This document shows positions 8,181 through 16,294 of a DNA stretch of 64,000 nucleotides, piece by piece (positions within the stretch are counted from its first letter, which is position 1; each line of letters begins with the position of its first letter). Below the pieces are notes generated by a model. The model was not told the DNA's origin, did not search any database, and worked only from the letters and a program-made list of their open reading frames with translations. The translations under genes were made by a program, and so were the position numbers. This stretch comes from Streptomyces venezuelae (GTDB lineage Bacteria; Actinomycetota; Actinomycetes; Streptomycetales; Streptomycetaceae): contig NZ_CP029191.1 of assembly GCF_008642335.1 (NCBI RefSeq), positions 1,488,001 to 1,552,000 of the forward strand, written 5' to 3'.

Positions 8181-11018
8181 CTACCGGTGGCGGGGGAACT
8201 CGACGACCTGCTGGTACGTCGGGCGGTTCTGCCACTGGATCGGCTTGTGCGTGATGCCGCCGAGCGCCCGGTGGATGACGGAGTCCGCGCACCACTGGTC
8301 GCCCGCCTTGCACGCGTCGTCACCGGGGTAGACCTCGGTGGCGGGCTTCGCGGCGGCCTGCCCGAGGGTGGTGAGCAGGGCGTCGCGGCAGGCGTCGAGC
8401 TCGCCGCCGCCGCAGTAGGTGTCGGCGAGCTCGCCCTTCACCGGCTGTCCGAGGACCTTGCGCAGATCCTTGTCGGCGTAGCCCCACCAGCCGTACTGGA
8501 AGGCCGATCCGGCGTGCGCCCCCGTCGGCCCGTGCCCGGCGGACGGCGCCTCGTCGGTGGCGAGCTGGGAGGTGAGGGCGTCGTAGAGCTCCTTGCCGAG
8601 GCCCGGCTTGAACTCGGCCTCGATCAGCCGCGGCCACCAGGCGTCCATGATGCGTACGGCGTCGGGGTGTGCGTACGTCTTGGCGCCCGCCGCCGTCTGG
8701 TTGCGCTGGGCGCCGGCCTTGCCCCACGCCTCCAACTGCTCGACGGCTTTGGCCTGTTGCGGGTCGGTGATCGGCTTGCTGCGCAGCACCTTCAGGAGCT
8801 CGGGCAGCACCTGTTCGCCGCGCAGGTCGGTGACGGCGGCCTCGGACATGGCCCGGGTGAGCGAGGCGCGGGTGACACCGCCCTGTTCGGTGAGCTTCTT
8901 GACGCGTCCGTCGAGCAGATCGCCGCGGTGCACGGCGCTGACACCGAAGCCCGCCGTGCTGAAGTCCTTGGCCTGCTTGTTGTTCCAGGAGATGTAGTAG
9001 TCCTGGTTGACGGACTGCGGGTGCTGGGCGGGCGGTGTCTGCGCGGAGGTGTTGTCCGCCGGGTCGAAGTCCCGCCATTCGAGGTCCTGTTGGGCCTTGA
9101 CGGGCAGGGCCGGGTCGACGCTTTCGGCACGCTCGGGGTTGGCGCCGCTGTTGTAGTACGCGATGTCGCGCGAGTCGACGTAGAACCAGTTGAAGGCGTA
9201 GCTGATGTTCTGCGCGGCCTTCTTGAACGTCGCGGAGTCCTTGACGTACGTGGGGTCGTTCAGCATCTGGAAGCCGATGATGGAGTCGGCCTCATGGCGG
9301 TAGGTGGAGCGCAGCGAGACGTACGCGACGGGCTTGCCGTCGATGCTCGCGCGGTGCGTCACGATGCCGTACTTCGTGCGGAAGACCTGCATGCGGTAGG
9401 AGCCCGCGGCCGTGGAGTCGGCGACGGTCGGCTTCCAGGCGTTCTTGCGCTCCATCTTCTCCATGGGGGTGCAGGTGCCGCGGTACAGGTAACCGGCCGA
9501 CTGCTTGGTGGGGGCTCCCCCGCCCGGCTCGCACAGCTCCACGGCGTACGTGTCGGTGATGTCCTGTCCCGCGGAGGTGGCCGACCAGGCGTAGTCCTGG
9601 CCGCGCCCCAGCTGGACGTACATGCCGACGCCCGCGAAGGAGACGCCGCGCGCGCTGATGCCGGGGCCCTGGAGTTCCTGCTGCATGAGGAGCTGGGGTG
9701 CGAAGTAGCCGGTCTGCGGGCCGAAGACGGCGACGGGGTTGCCGCTCGCGGTGTGCTTCCCGGAGACGAGCAGGGCGTTGGACATGCCCTTCTTGTGGCC
9801 GTCGGCCCGGAACAGGTCCGGGGGCAGGACGCCCTTGTCGTACATGCCCTGCGCGGGCCTCAGCTTCTTCGGCGCCTTCACGGGGTCCTTGGCGCCGGTC
9901 CTGGCGCCGCCCTCGCGGTCGTACACGAGCTGTTCGCGCTCGACCGAGCCCGGGTCGGGCAGGGCGGTGCCACGCGCCTTCTCCGGCTTGCCCGCGTAGG
10001 GGAAGCCCGTGCCGTCGTGGATGGTCTGGACGGCCTCGGGGTCGTTGCGGGCGCGGAAGGACTCCCAGACCTTCGTGCCCTTCTCGACGCCGTACTTCTT
10101 CTGGGACTCCAGGAGGGAGAGGGCGGACTCGACCTCTCCGCCGCCGCCGTTGCCGAAGAGCCCGCCGACCACCGAGGCCAGCGCGATCATGTCGGTGATC
10201 TTGAAGGGTTCTATCTCGCCGACGTTGGTGATCGCGTCTATCTTGCCGGTCAGGACGTACTCGCCGGGGAAGTAGCGGCCGTTCTTCGACTTCGTGCGGT
10301 ACGCGTTGAGGCCGTCGATGTAGGCCTGCGCGTCCTCCATCGCCTGCTTGCCGCGCTCGCCCTGGGTCGTCCTGATGTACTCGACCTGTTTCTCCAGGTC
10401 CTTCTCCGTGTACGGGGCCTGCGGCCAGAACTGCTGCTCCAGGCCCTGGTTGGCGGGGGCGCCGCCCGCGAACGAGGTGAGCTGGCCGCGCCCGATGTGC
10501 CGGAACAGGTCGATGAGCCAGAGCCGGTCCTGCCCGGCGGCGAAGCCCGCGCCGAACTCGGTGCCGTAGCGCGTGGTGCCCTTGATGTGCGGGACGCCGT
10601 ACTTCTTGTCCCGGGTGATCGTCACGTCGTCGCGCGGCTTCGTGACGGAGTCGACCTGGTCGCCGGGCACCCCGAAGGAGGCATCATTGAAGAACTCGGT
10701 GAGCTTGTCGTCGGTGAGCGACGGATAGCCGGAGGACAGCGCGTCGTACGGACCCAACTGGTCGTCGGCGTGCTTGGGCTGAGTGCCGAGGACACGGTGG
10801 GCGAGGATCTCGGCGAGCGTGGCGTTGCCGCTTGCGCCGGGCGGCAGGACGTCGGCGCACTGGCCCCCGCAGTAGTCGGTGTCCTCGGCGGAGCGCTCCT
10901 TCGGGGCCGGCTCCCGGGGGCCGGCGACGGCGCCCGGCAGGGGCGCGAGCAGGGAGGCGCCGAGCGCGAGCGCCGCCCCCGCGGTGAGTGTTCTGAGCCT
11001 GACGATGCGTCGTCGCAT
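8181..11018 (-). CDS. Secreted penicillin acylase family (Ntn hydrolase) protein
   Basis: A 945-residue precursor of the penicillin G acylase/AHL acylase family. Residues 1-32 form a signal peptide (arginine-rich start, hydrophobic core, AVAG). The alpha chain follows, then a spacer. The autocatalytic processing site is GMSNALLVSG, with Ser413 as the expected new N-terminal nucleophile of the beta chain. Length and order match secreted actinobacterial acylases. A strong GGAGGAG lies just before ATG 11018. Known members cleave amide-linked acyl chains (penicillins, acyl-homoserine lactones, echinocandin-type lipopeptides); which one applies here is not visible. Convergent with the hydrolase at 6889. 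Confidence 0.93.
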   Translation of the reverse strand: MRRRIVRLRTLTAGAALALGASLLAPLPGAVAGPREPAPKERSAEDTDYCGGQCADVLPPGASGNATLAEILAHRVLGTQPKHADDQLGPYDALSSGYPSLTDDKLTEFFNDASFGVPGDQVDSVTKPRDDVTITRDKKYGVPHIKGTTRYGTEFGAGFAAGQDRLWLIDLFRHIGRGQLTSFAGGAPANQGLEQQFWPQAPYTEKDLEKQVEYIRTTQGERGKQAMEDAQAYIDGLNAYRTKSKNGRYFPGEYVLTGKIDAITNVGEIEPFKITDMIALASVVGGLFGNGGGGEVESALSLLESQKKYGVEKGTKVWESFRARNDPEAVQTIHDGTGFPYAGKPEKARGTALPDPGSVEREQLVYDREGGARTGAKDPVKAPKKLRPAQGMYDKGVLPPDLFRADGHKKGMSNALLVSGKHTASGNPVAVFGPQTGYFAPQLLMQQELQGPGISARGVSFAGVGMYVQLGRGQDYAWSATSAGQDITDTYAVELCEPGGGAPTKQSAGYLYRGTCTPMEKMERKNAWKPTVADSTAAGSYRMQVFRTKYGIVTHRASIDGKPVAYVSLRSTYRHEADSIIGFQMLNDPTYVKDSATFKKAAQNISYAFNWFYVDSRDIAYYNSGANPERAESVDPALPVKAQQDLEWRDFDPADNTSAQTPPAQHPQSVNQDYYISWNNKQAKDFSTAGFGVSAVHRGDLLDGRVKKLTEQGGVTRASLTRAMSEAAVTDLRGEQVLPELLKVLRSKPITDPQQAKAVEQLEAWGKAGAQRNQTAAGAKTYAHPDAVRIMDAWWPRLIEAEFKPGLGKELYDALTSQLATDEAPSAGHGPTGAHAGSAFQYGWWGYADKDLRKVLGQPVKGELADTYCGGGELDACRDALLTTLGQAAAKPATEVYPGDDACKAGDQWCADSVIHRALGGITHKPIQWQNRPTYQQVVEFPRHR

Positions 11019-11321
11019 GGGTGCTCCTCCGGTTGCTGCGGAAGACCGATGCGGCGGAGGCTACTGGCGGGTTGCCCAACGTGAAAGATGAACAAGCGTC
11101 GCCTTTTCCGAATCACCACAACGCGCCCCCCATGCGCCTGCATCACCACAGCTCGTGCGGGCAGGCGAAAAACGGTCGCGCGATGAGGGAGCCGAATCGC
11201 GTGTCGATACGTCTACTCGGCGACGTCGTGACGAACTCGATGGACTCGACTCGACATCGACGCCGGCGAATGCGGAACACGGGTACCAGTACGGAAGTAC
11301 GTGTGACGGAGGTGCAGGGCG
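11019..11321. other. Intergenic region between divergent genes
   Basis: These 303 bases separate the acylase gene (-) from the zinc-ribbon-like gene (+) and should hold both promoters. I see a GGAGG for each gene at its edges and a repeated ATCACCACA word (about 11114 and 11141). No convincing -35/-10 pair, hairpin or small ORF with a ribosome site was found. Confidence 0.5.
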
Positions 11322-11930
11322 ATGGCCGGATTCCGGAGTCTCGCGAGACAGGTGCGTGATCCGAAGAGCGACCTGGCACTGCGGCGGTACTCGCTGCGCA
11401 AGTGCCTGGAGAGGTTCGCCCCCTACGGTCACCGGGCGACCTGGGACCATCTGTGCGCCCGGGCGGGGTTCGGGCCCGAGGACAGGTCGCCCGACCCGGT
11501 GCGGCTGGTGGCGGCACTGAACGAACTGGAGGCGGCTCGGGCGGTGTGGCTCGCCTATGAGGCGGACTTCGCCGAACGCCGCCGCAAGGAGAAGCACGAC
11601 GGGCTCAGGCGCCCCGGCAGCGTCGACGACTGGCACCGCTGCACGTGGGGCGGGTGCGGCGTGGCCTGGTGCGACGACCCCGACATCCACCCGGACGAAC
11701 CCCTCGCCGAGGTCCTGCGCCGGCTCATCGCGGCGCTGGAGCGGGAGCCGGGCACGAGCTGCCCCGTCTGTGCGGACACCACTCTCACCTGGAAGCACGG
11801 CCTGGCGCACGAGCCGTCGTCGGGAGCGGTCTGCACGGGCTGCGGCATCGTCGTGCCCGGCCCGGTCCTCACGGCCGACGCCGTGGACCGGGCGCGCGCG
11901 AGGCGGCTGCGTCCCCTGGTGTCGGCGTGA
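11322..11930 (+). CDS. Hypothetical protein with Cys pairs (possible zinc ribbon)
   Basis: A 202-residue protein I cannot assign. The first half is Arg-rich and helical. The middle carries CTWGGCGVAWC, and the C-terminal third has CPVC followed about 30 residues later by CTGC, a spacing that fits a zinc ribbon. A ribosome site GGAGGT sits about 8 bases before ATG 11322. No signal peptide or membrane segment. It converges on the unknown gene at 11943 with only 12 bases between stops. A DNA- or RNA-binding role would suit the zinc ribbon, but that is a guess. Confidence 0.75.
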   Translation: MAGFRSLARQVRDPKSDLALRRYSLRKCLERFAPYGHRATWDHLCARAGFGPEDRSPDPVRLVAALNELEAARAVWLAYEADFAERRRKEKHDGLRRPGSVDDWHRCTWGGCGVAWCDDPDIHPDEPLAEVLRRLIAALEREPGTSCPVCADTTLTWKHGLAHEPSSGAVCTGCGIVVPGPVLTADAVDRARARRLRPLVSA

Positions 11931-11942
11931 GGAACGGTGCGG

Positions 11943-12461
11943 TCAGGGCGTGACCACATCCGTGTGGATCGCCAGCTTGAACTGGGCGTGGATCAGCGGC
12001 GTGCGGAGCTTCACGTCTCCCACGCCGCGTGCCGAGATCTTCAGGCCCAGCGGTGTGCCCGGGTGCACGAACATCTGCCAGAGGTAGGTCCTGTACTGCC
12101 CTCCCCTGGTCGGCGCGGAGTCGGTCGTCGCGGTCGAGTCGTACCCCGTCGAGTGGTTCAGCGGGTCACGGACGTACCGCGAGCGGTACTCGATCGCCTT
12201 CGCGTCCGCCTCCCAGAAGACCATCGCGGACAGCAGGCCCCACCCCTCGTGGCTGGGCCATATCAGCCCCGAGCGGGCGTCCGGGTACTCCGAAGGGCTC
12301 GTGAGGCCCTTCGCCGGGTCGTGCATGCGCCACGGGTCGTAGGACTCGGCCCCGGCGCTGTACGGGAAGCGCACCAGGTGGTAGCCGTCACTGTCGTACT
12401 TGACGGTCTGCTTCCCGTGGCGTGCGGCGTCCCACAGCAATGAGCAAACGACGACGGACAT
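11943..12461 (-). CDS. Hypothetical protein downstream of soxR
   Basis: A 172-residue protein of unknown family, rich in Tyr, Trp, Ser and His and without a signal peptide or membrane helix. The composition and short beta-prone segments suggest a compact beta fold. The start ATG 12461 has GGGGGAGAG close upstream, which supports it. It follows soxR on the same strand after an 84-base gap filled mostly by a hexamer repeat, so it may be co-transcribed with soxR, but a redox role is only a hint from position. Confidence 0.7.
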   Translation of the reverse strand: MSVVVCSLLWDAARHGKQTVKYDSDGYHLVRFPYSAGAESYDPWRMHDPAKGLTSPSEYPDARSGLIWPSHEGWGLLSAMVFWEADAKAIEYRSRYVRDPLNHSTGYDSTATTDSAPTRGGQYRTYLWQMFVHPGTPLGLKISARGVGDVKLRTPLIHAQFKLAIHTDVVTP

Positions 12462-12477
12462 CGACTCTCCCCCGTTC

Positions 12478-12525
12478 TGTGCCTGTGGCTGTGACTGTGC
12501 CTGTGTCTGTGTCTGTGTCTGTGTC
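12478..12525. repeat. Hexanucleotide tandem repeat, eight copies of TGTGNC
   Basis: Eight contiguous 6-base units: TGTGCC, TGTGGC, TGTGAC, TGTGCC, then four perfect TGTGTC. The tract sits between the soxR stop (12546) and the start of the next minus-strand gene (12461), ending 16 bases before that start codon. Such tracts change length by slippage and could tune expression of the downstream gene. Confidence 0.9.
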
Positions 12526-12545
12526 GACGGTCTCGCTTCCTACTC

Positions 12546-13016
12546 CTACTGCTTGCGGGGTTTGCGGTCCACCAGCAGGCGGGAGCCACTGTGCCGCTCG
12601 CCGAAGACGTCGTCGGGGTTGGAGAGCACACAGGTGTCCAGGGACAGGCAGCCGCAGCCGATGCAGTCGGTCAGGTGGTCGCGGAGCCTGCCCAGCTGTT
12701 TGATGCGCTTGTCCAGCTCCGAGCGCCAGCCCTCGGAGAGCCGGGCCCAGTCCTCGCGGGTGGGCGTGCGCTCCTCGGGGAGCGAGTCGAGGGCCTCGCG
12801 AATCGTGGAGAGCGGGATGCCGACGCGCTGGGAGGCGCGGACGAAGGCGACGCGGCGGAGCGTGTCCCGGTGGTAGCGGCGCTGGTTGCCGGAGGTGCGG
12901 CGGCTGGTGATGAGGCCCTTGGACTCGTAGAAGTGCAGGGCGGACACGGCGACGCCGCTGCGGTCGGCGAGCTGGCCGACGGTGAGTTCGTGGACGTTCT
13001 CCGGTATCTGGGGCAC
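12546..13016 (-). CDS. soxR: Redox-sensitive MerR-family activator SoxR
   Basis: A 156-residue MerR-type regulator. The winged helix-turn-helix lies at about residues 11-75, a dimerisation helix follows, and the [2Fe-2S] ligands are in [12 protein letters not shown] with Cys118, 121, 123 and 129, the diagnostic SoxR spacing. In actinomycetes SoxR senses redox-active metabolites such as phenazines or actinorhodin-like quinones and activates a few reductases and exporters, not the SoxS regulon of enterics. It is divergent from the MaoC gene at 13111. I see no obvious SoxR box in the intergenic region, so its targets are probably elsewhere. Confidence 0.95.
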   Translation of the reverse strand: MPQIPENVHELTVGQLADRSGVAVSALHFYESKGLITSRRTSGNQRRYHRDTLRRVAFVRASQRVGIPLSTIREALDSLPEERTPTREDWARLSEGWRSELDKRIKQLGRLRDHLTDCIGCGCLSLDTCVLSNPDDVFGERHSGSRLLVDRKPRKQ

Positions 13017-13040
13017 AGCACAAACCTAATGGCTGGTCCG

Positions 13041-13069
13041 TTGACACGCGTCGACCCACGCACCATGCT
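13041..13069 (+). promoter_or_regulatory. Candidate promoter of the MaoC gene
   Basis: TTGACA at 13041-13046 is a perfect -35 element; 17 bases later CATGCT (13064-13069) is a weak -10. Transcription would start around 13077, inside the operator at 13069-13083, giving a leader of roughly 34 bases. Confidence 0.45.
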
Positions 13070-13083
13070 GAGCAAGCGCTTAG
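13069..13083. promoter_or_regulatory. TetR-type operator before the MaoC gene (site B1)
   Basis: TGAGCAAGCGCTTAG, built around the perfect palindrome AAGCGCTT. The identical 15-mer occurs at 14283-14297 upstream of the TetR gene at 13600-14238. It overlaps the predicted transcription start of the MaoC gene, as expected for a repressor site. Confidence 0.72.
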
Positions 13084-13110
13084 TCTGCATACGTCTAGGA
13101 GGCCAGGGAC

Positions 13111-13575
13111 ATGGCGGAGCCGAGGATCTTCACGTCGCCCGAGGAGCTGCGCGCCGGTGTCGGCGAGCAGCTCGGATACAGCGACTGGCTGGAGATCGAC
13201 CAGAAGCGGATCGACCTCTTCGCGGAGGCGACCGGCGATCACCAGTGGATCCACGTGGACGCCGAGAAGGCGGCGCAGGGCCCCTTCGGGACGACCATCG
13301 CGCACGGCTATCTGACGCTGTCGCTGCTGCCGATCCTGGTGCCGCAGACGCTGCGCGTCGAGGGCATGAAGATGGGCCTCAACTACGGCACGGAGAAGGT
13401 CCGCTTCCCCTCCCCCGTGCCGGTCGGCTCGCGGCTGCGCGCGACCACCGTGCTCACGGACGTCACGCCGACCAAGGACGGCGGCGTACAGGTGACGGCG
13501 AAGGTCACCGTGGAGCGCGAGGGCGGCGACAAGCCGGCGTGCGTGGCGGAGTCGGTGTCGCGCTACTACTTCTGA
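13111..13575 (+). CDS. MaoC family (R)-specific enoyl-CoA hydratase
   Basis: A 154-residue single hot-dog domain. The hydratase-2 signature ATGDHQWIHVD contains the catalytic Asp43 and His48, and the AHGYLTLSLLP segment that follows is typical of MaoC/PhaJ-like proteins. It would hydrate trans-2-enoyl-CoA to (R)-3-hydroxyacyl-CoA. A ribosome site AGGAGG lies before ATG 13111. It stands alone on the plus strand, converging with the TetR gene (24 bases between stops) whose operator it appears to share. It probably works with the ACAD at 14311. Confidence 0.93.
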   Translation: MAEPRIFTSPEELRAGVGEQLGYSDWLEIDQKRIDLFAEATGDHQWIHVDAEKAAQGPFGTTIAHGYLTLSLLPILVPQTLRVEGMKMGLNYGTEKVRFPSPVPVGSRLRATTVLTDVTPTKDGGVQVTAKVTVEREGGDKPACVAESVSRYYF

Positions 13576-13599
13576 GGTTCCACCGCTCCTGAAGTTCCG

Positions 13600-14238
13600 C
13601 TACTTCTGGAGGTCGGTGGGCCGTGCGCCCACCATGCGCAGCACGAGGTCGGCGTAGAGCGCGCCGACCTCGTCGGGCGTCCGGTGTCCCGCCGCGTTGA
13701 ACCAGCGGGCGACGTCGATGCAGAGCGACAGGACGGCGAGCGTGGTGCCCGGCACGTCGGGGACGTCGAACTCCCCCGTCCGCACGCCGTCGTTGATGAT
13801 GTCGCGCACGGCCGCGTCCGACTTGCGGCGCAGCGCGACGATCTCCGTGCGGTGCTCGTCGCCGAGCGCGTCCAGCTCGTACTGCACGACCCGCGCGGTC
13901 GTGTGGTGGGCGGCGTGCCAGCCGACGAAGGAGCGCACGGCCTCCTGGAGCCGTTCGGCGGGGCCGCCGTCGCCGTCCGCAGCGGTCCGCAGGATCGTCA
14001 GGGCCTTGTCGTGGCCGATCCGGCTGATGCGGTGGAGCAGCTCTTCCTTCGTCTTGTAGTGGATGTAGAGCGCGGCGGGGCTCATTCCGGCGCGGCCCGC
14101 GATGTCCCGGGTCGTCGTCGCGTGGTACCCGCGCTCGGCGAAGGCCTCGACGGCGGCGACCAGCAGCCGCCTGGCCGCGTCGGGGCTGACCTCGCCCCAC
14201 GGCTGCTCCTCGCCGGGCGTCTCCTCCGCCGTACCCAT
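13600..14238 (-). CDS. TetR family regulator (site B operators)
   Basis: A 212-residue TetR protein with a helix-turn-helix RDIAGRAGMSPAALYIHYKTK around residues 42-62 and a helical ligand domain. I start it at ATG 14238, where GAAGGAG sits 5 bases upstream; a longer reading from 14289 would run into its own operator. The 15-base site at 14283-14297 lies just upstream, and the same site covers the MaoC promoter. It therefore most likely represses itself and the MaoC gene in response to an acyl-CoA (inference). It follows the ACAD gene on the same strand but has its own promoter region. Confidence 0.9.
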   Translation of the reverse strand: MGTAEETPGEEQPWGEVSPDAARRLLVAAVEAFAERGYHATTTRDIAGRAGMSPAALYIHYKTKEELLHRISRIGHDKALTILRTAADGDGGPAERLQEAVRSFVGWHAAHHTTARVVQYELDALGDEHRTEIVALRRKSDAAVRDIINDGVRTGEFDVPDVPGTTLAVLSLCIDVARWFNAAGHRTPDEVGALYADLVLRMVGARPTDLQK

Positions 14239-14282
14239 GTCCACTCCTTCACCGTTCGGGAGGGACACCATACCCCTGACGG

Positions 14283-14297
14283 TGAGCAAGCGCTTAG
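14283..14297. promoter_or_regulatory. TetR-type operator before tetR (site B2)
   Basis: TGAGCAAGCGCTTAG, identical over 15 bases to the site at 13069-13083. It lies 45 bases upstream of the TetR start and 14 bases past the ACAD stop, so it separates control of the regulator from that of the ACAD. Confidence 0.72.
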
Positions 14298-14310
14298 CGT
14301 GCGGGGCAGG

Positions 14311-15462
14311 TCAGAAGGCCGAAACCCCCGTCAGCGCGCGCCCGATGACGAGTTTCTGTATCTGGCTGGTGCCTTCGTAGAGGGTCATCACGCGGGCGTC
14401 GCGGAGCAGCTTGCCCGCCGGGTACTCGTCGATGTAGCCGTACCCGCCGAAGACCTGGAGCGCGTTGTTCGCGGCGCGCACCGCCGCCTCGGAGGCGAAC
14501 AGCTTGGCCTTCGAGGACTCCGTGGCGAACGGCTGCCCGCGGTCGATGAGGTCGGCGACCCGCCAGGTCAGGAGGCGCGCGGCGTCCACGTCGACCGCGA
14601 TGTCGCTGATCAGCTCCTGCACCAGCTGGTGGTGGGCGATGGTCTTGCCGAACTGCTCGCGCTCGCCTGCGTACCGCACCGCCGCGTCCAGGGCGGCCCG
14701 CGCGATGCCCACACAGCCCGCCGCCACCGACATGCGGCCCTTCGCGAGGGCCGACATGGCGACGGAGAAGCCCTTGCCCTCGGGCGCCATCATGGCCGAC
14801 GCGGGCACGCGCACGTCCTCAAGGACGAGTTCGGCGGTGGCCTGACCGCGCAGGCCGAGCTTGCCGTGCAGGGTGCGGCGGGTGAGGCCGGGGGTGTCGG
14901 TGGGGACGAGGAAGGCGGAGACGCCCTTGTGGCCGGGCGCGTCGCCGGTGCGGGCGAAGAGGAGCACGACGTCGGCCCAGGTGCCGTTCGTGATGAACAT
15001 CTTGGTGCCGTTGACGACGTACGCGTCGCCGTCGCGCACCGCCCTGGTGGTGAGGTTGCCCGCGTCGGATCCGGTGCCCGGTTCGGTGAGCCCGAAGCAT
15101 CCGACGTACTCGCCGGAGGTGAGCCCCGGCAGCCACTGCCGCTTCTGCTCCTCGCTGCCCCAGTGCGCGATGGTCTTGGCGACAAGACCGAGCGAGACGG
15201 AGACGATGCCGCGCACGGAGGAGTCCCCGCGTCCGAGTTCCTCGGTCACCAGGCAGTACGCGAGGTGGTCGCCGCCCGAGCCGCCGTACTCCTCGTCGAT
15301 GGTGAGCCCGAGGAAGCCGACCTCGCCGAGCTTCTTCACGAGGCCGCGGTCGACGCTCTCCGCGCGGTCCCACTCGACGACGTGCGGTGCGATCTCGCGC
15401 GCGACGAAGTCCTCGGCCAGCTCCCGGACGGCGGTCTGCTCGTCGCTGAGCTCCAGGTTCAT
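14311..15462 (-). CDS. Acyl-CoA dehydrogenase (short/medium-chain type)
   Basis: A 383-residue acyl-CoA dehydrogenase with all usual parts: N-terminal helical domain, LTEPGTGSDAGN flavin/substrate motif, FGGYGYIDEYP in the C-terminal domain and MTLYEGTSQIQ, whose Glu is the expected catalytic base. It forms trans-2-enoyl-CoA and passes electrons to ETF. ATG 15462 is chosen because GGAGAGG lies 8 bases before it; a GTG at 15471 would sit right on that sequence. It is divergent from the TetR gene at 15570, with the site C1 operator between them. Confidence 0.95.
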   Translation of the reverse strand: MNLELSDEQTAVRELAEDFVAREIAPHVVEWDRAESVDRGLVKKLGEVGFLGLTIDEEYGGSGGDHLAYCLVTEELGRGDSSVRGIVSVSLGLVAKTIAHWGSEEQKRQWLPGLTSGEYVGCFGLTEPGTGSDAGNLTTRAVRDGDAYVVNGTKMFITNGTWADVVLLFARTGDAPGHKGVSAFLVPTDTPGLTRRTLHGKLGLRGQATAELVLEDVRVPASAMMAPEGKGFSVAMSALAKGRMSVAAGCVGIARAALDAAVRYAGEREQFGKTIAHHQLVQELISDIAVDVDAARLLTWRVADLIDRGQPFATESSKAKLFASEAAVRAANNALQVFGGYGYIDEYPAGKLLRDARVMTLYEGTSQIQKLVIGRALTGVSAF

Positions 15463-15524
15463 CGGGGGCACCTCTCCGGTCGGGGTCGTGACGGCGGGGC
15501 CGTCTCCGCGTGACGTCGAATTTT

Positions 15525-15544
15525 AAATTAGCACTGCTAGTTTG
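15525..15544. promoter_or_regulatory. TetR-type operator between ACAD and tetR (site C1)
   Basis: AAATTAGCACTGCTAGTTTG; the first 19 bases match their reverse complement at 16 positions. It sits between the divergent ACAD (15462) and TetR (15570) starts. A related 19-mer at 20962-20980 lies before the aldehyde dehydrogenase gene. It is also AT-rich compared with its surroundings. Confidence 0.7.
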
Positions 15545-15569
15545 TTCCGGCAGCCCTACTATGTGCCGC

Positions 15570-16217
15570 ATGGCCCGACCGCGCAAGCCCCTCCTGAGCC
15601 GAGAACGCATCGTCGACACGGCGCGCGCACTCGTGGACGCCGAGGGTCTCGCGGCCGTCTCGACGCGCCGCCTCGCCGCCGAACTCGGCGTCAGCGGGCC
15701 CTCCCTCTACAACCACTTCCGCACCAAGGACCAGATCCTGGAGGCCGTCGCCGACTCGGTGAGCGCACAGGTCGACCTGTCGATGTTCGAGCCCGACGAC
15801 GCGCGGGACTGGCGCACGGCCCTGCACGACTGGGCGGTCTCCTACCGGGCCGCCCTCACCCTGCACCCGAACATCGTGCCGGTGCTCGCGCGCGGCCCCG
15901 GGCGCAGGCCGGCCGGGCTGCGGCTCGCGGACGCGGTGTTCGGCGCGATGGTCGACGCGGGCTGGCCCGCCGCGCAGGCCACGTCGATCGGCGCGCTGAT
16001 GCGGTACTTCGTCATGGGCTCCGCGATCGGCTCGTTCGCCGGGGGCTTCGTGGACGACGAGGCGGCGTACGACCCCGCCGACTACCCGCACCTCGGCCAG
16101 GCCCACCTGCTCGCCGACCGCCAGCAGGTCATCGACGAGCGGGCCTTCGAGGCGGGCCTGCGGGCGCTGCTCGACGGCCTTGCGCTGCAGTACGAGCAGG
16201 TGGCGGCGCGAGCGTAA
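15570..16217 (+). CDS. TetR family regulator with TetR_C_1-like domain
   Basis: A 215-residue regulator. The helix-turn-helix STRRLAAELGVSGPSLYNHF lies at about residues 29-48, and the C-terminal part with DYPHLGQA resembles the tetracycline-repressor type ligand domain. ATG 15570 and ATG 15561 are both possible. The operator C1 is immediately upstream, shared with the divergent ACAD, and a near-copy sits before the aldehyde dehydrogenase 5.4 kb away. It probably controls all three. Confidence 0.9.
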   Translation: MARPRKPLLSRERIVDTARALVDAEGLAAVSTRRLAAELGVSGPSLYNHFRTKDQILEAVADSVSAQVDLSMFEPDDARDWRTALHDWAVSYRAALTLHPNIVPVLARGPGRRPAGLRLADAVFGAMVDAGWPAAQATSIGALMRYFVMGSAIGSFAGGFVDDEAAYDPADYPHLGQAHLLADRQQVIDERAFEAGLRALLDGLALQYEQVAARA

Positions 16218-16253
16218 GGGGGGGCCTGCCTGCGCGTTCGCCGCGTACCCCGG

Positions 16254-16279
16254 CATCGACGGCCTCGGCGCCGTCGATG
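16254..16279. terminator. Hairpin between convergent TetR genes
   Basis: CATCGACGGC, a 6-base loop, and GCCGTCGATG form a perfect 10-base stem between the stops of the TetR genes at 16217 and 16295. No T-run follows, which is usual in such GC-rich genomes. It probably acts as a two-way terminator. Confidence 0.65.
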
Positions 16280-16294
16280 GCCTGAAGGGTCGCG

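Noticed and set aside
8181..11018. Calling the acylase a quorum-quenching or beta-lactam enzyme
   Set aside because: The Ntn nucleophile and family are clear, but substrate-pocket residues cannot be judged by eye.
12478..12525. Possible CRISPR-like array
   Set aside because: Units are 6 bases with no spacers and no cas genes nearby; it is a microsatellite.
13017..13110. SoxR box between soxR and maoC
   Set aside because: No CCTCAAGT/ACTTGAGG-like symmetric site was found; only the TetR-type palindrome is present.
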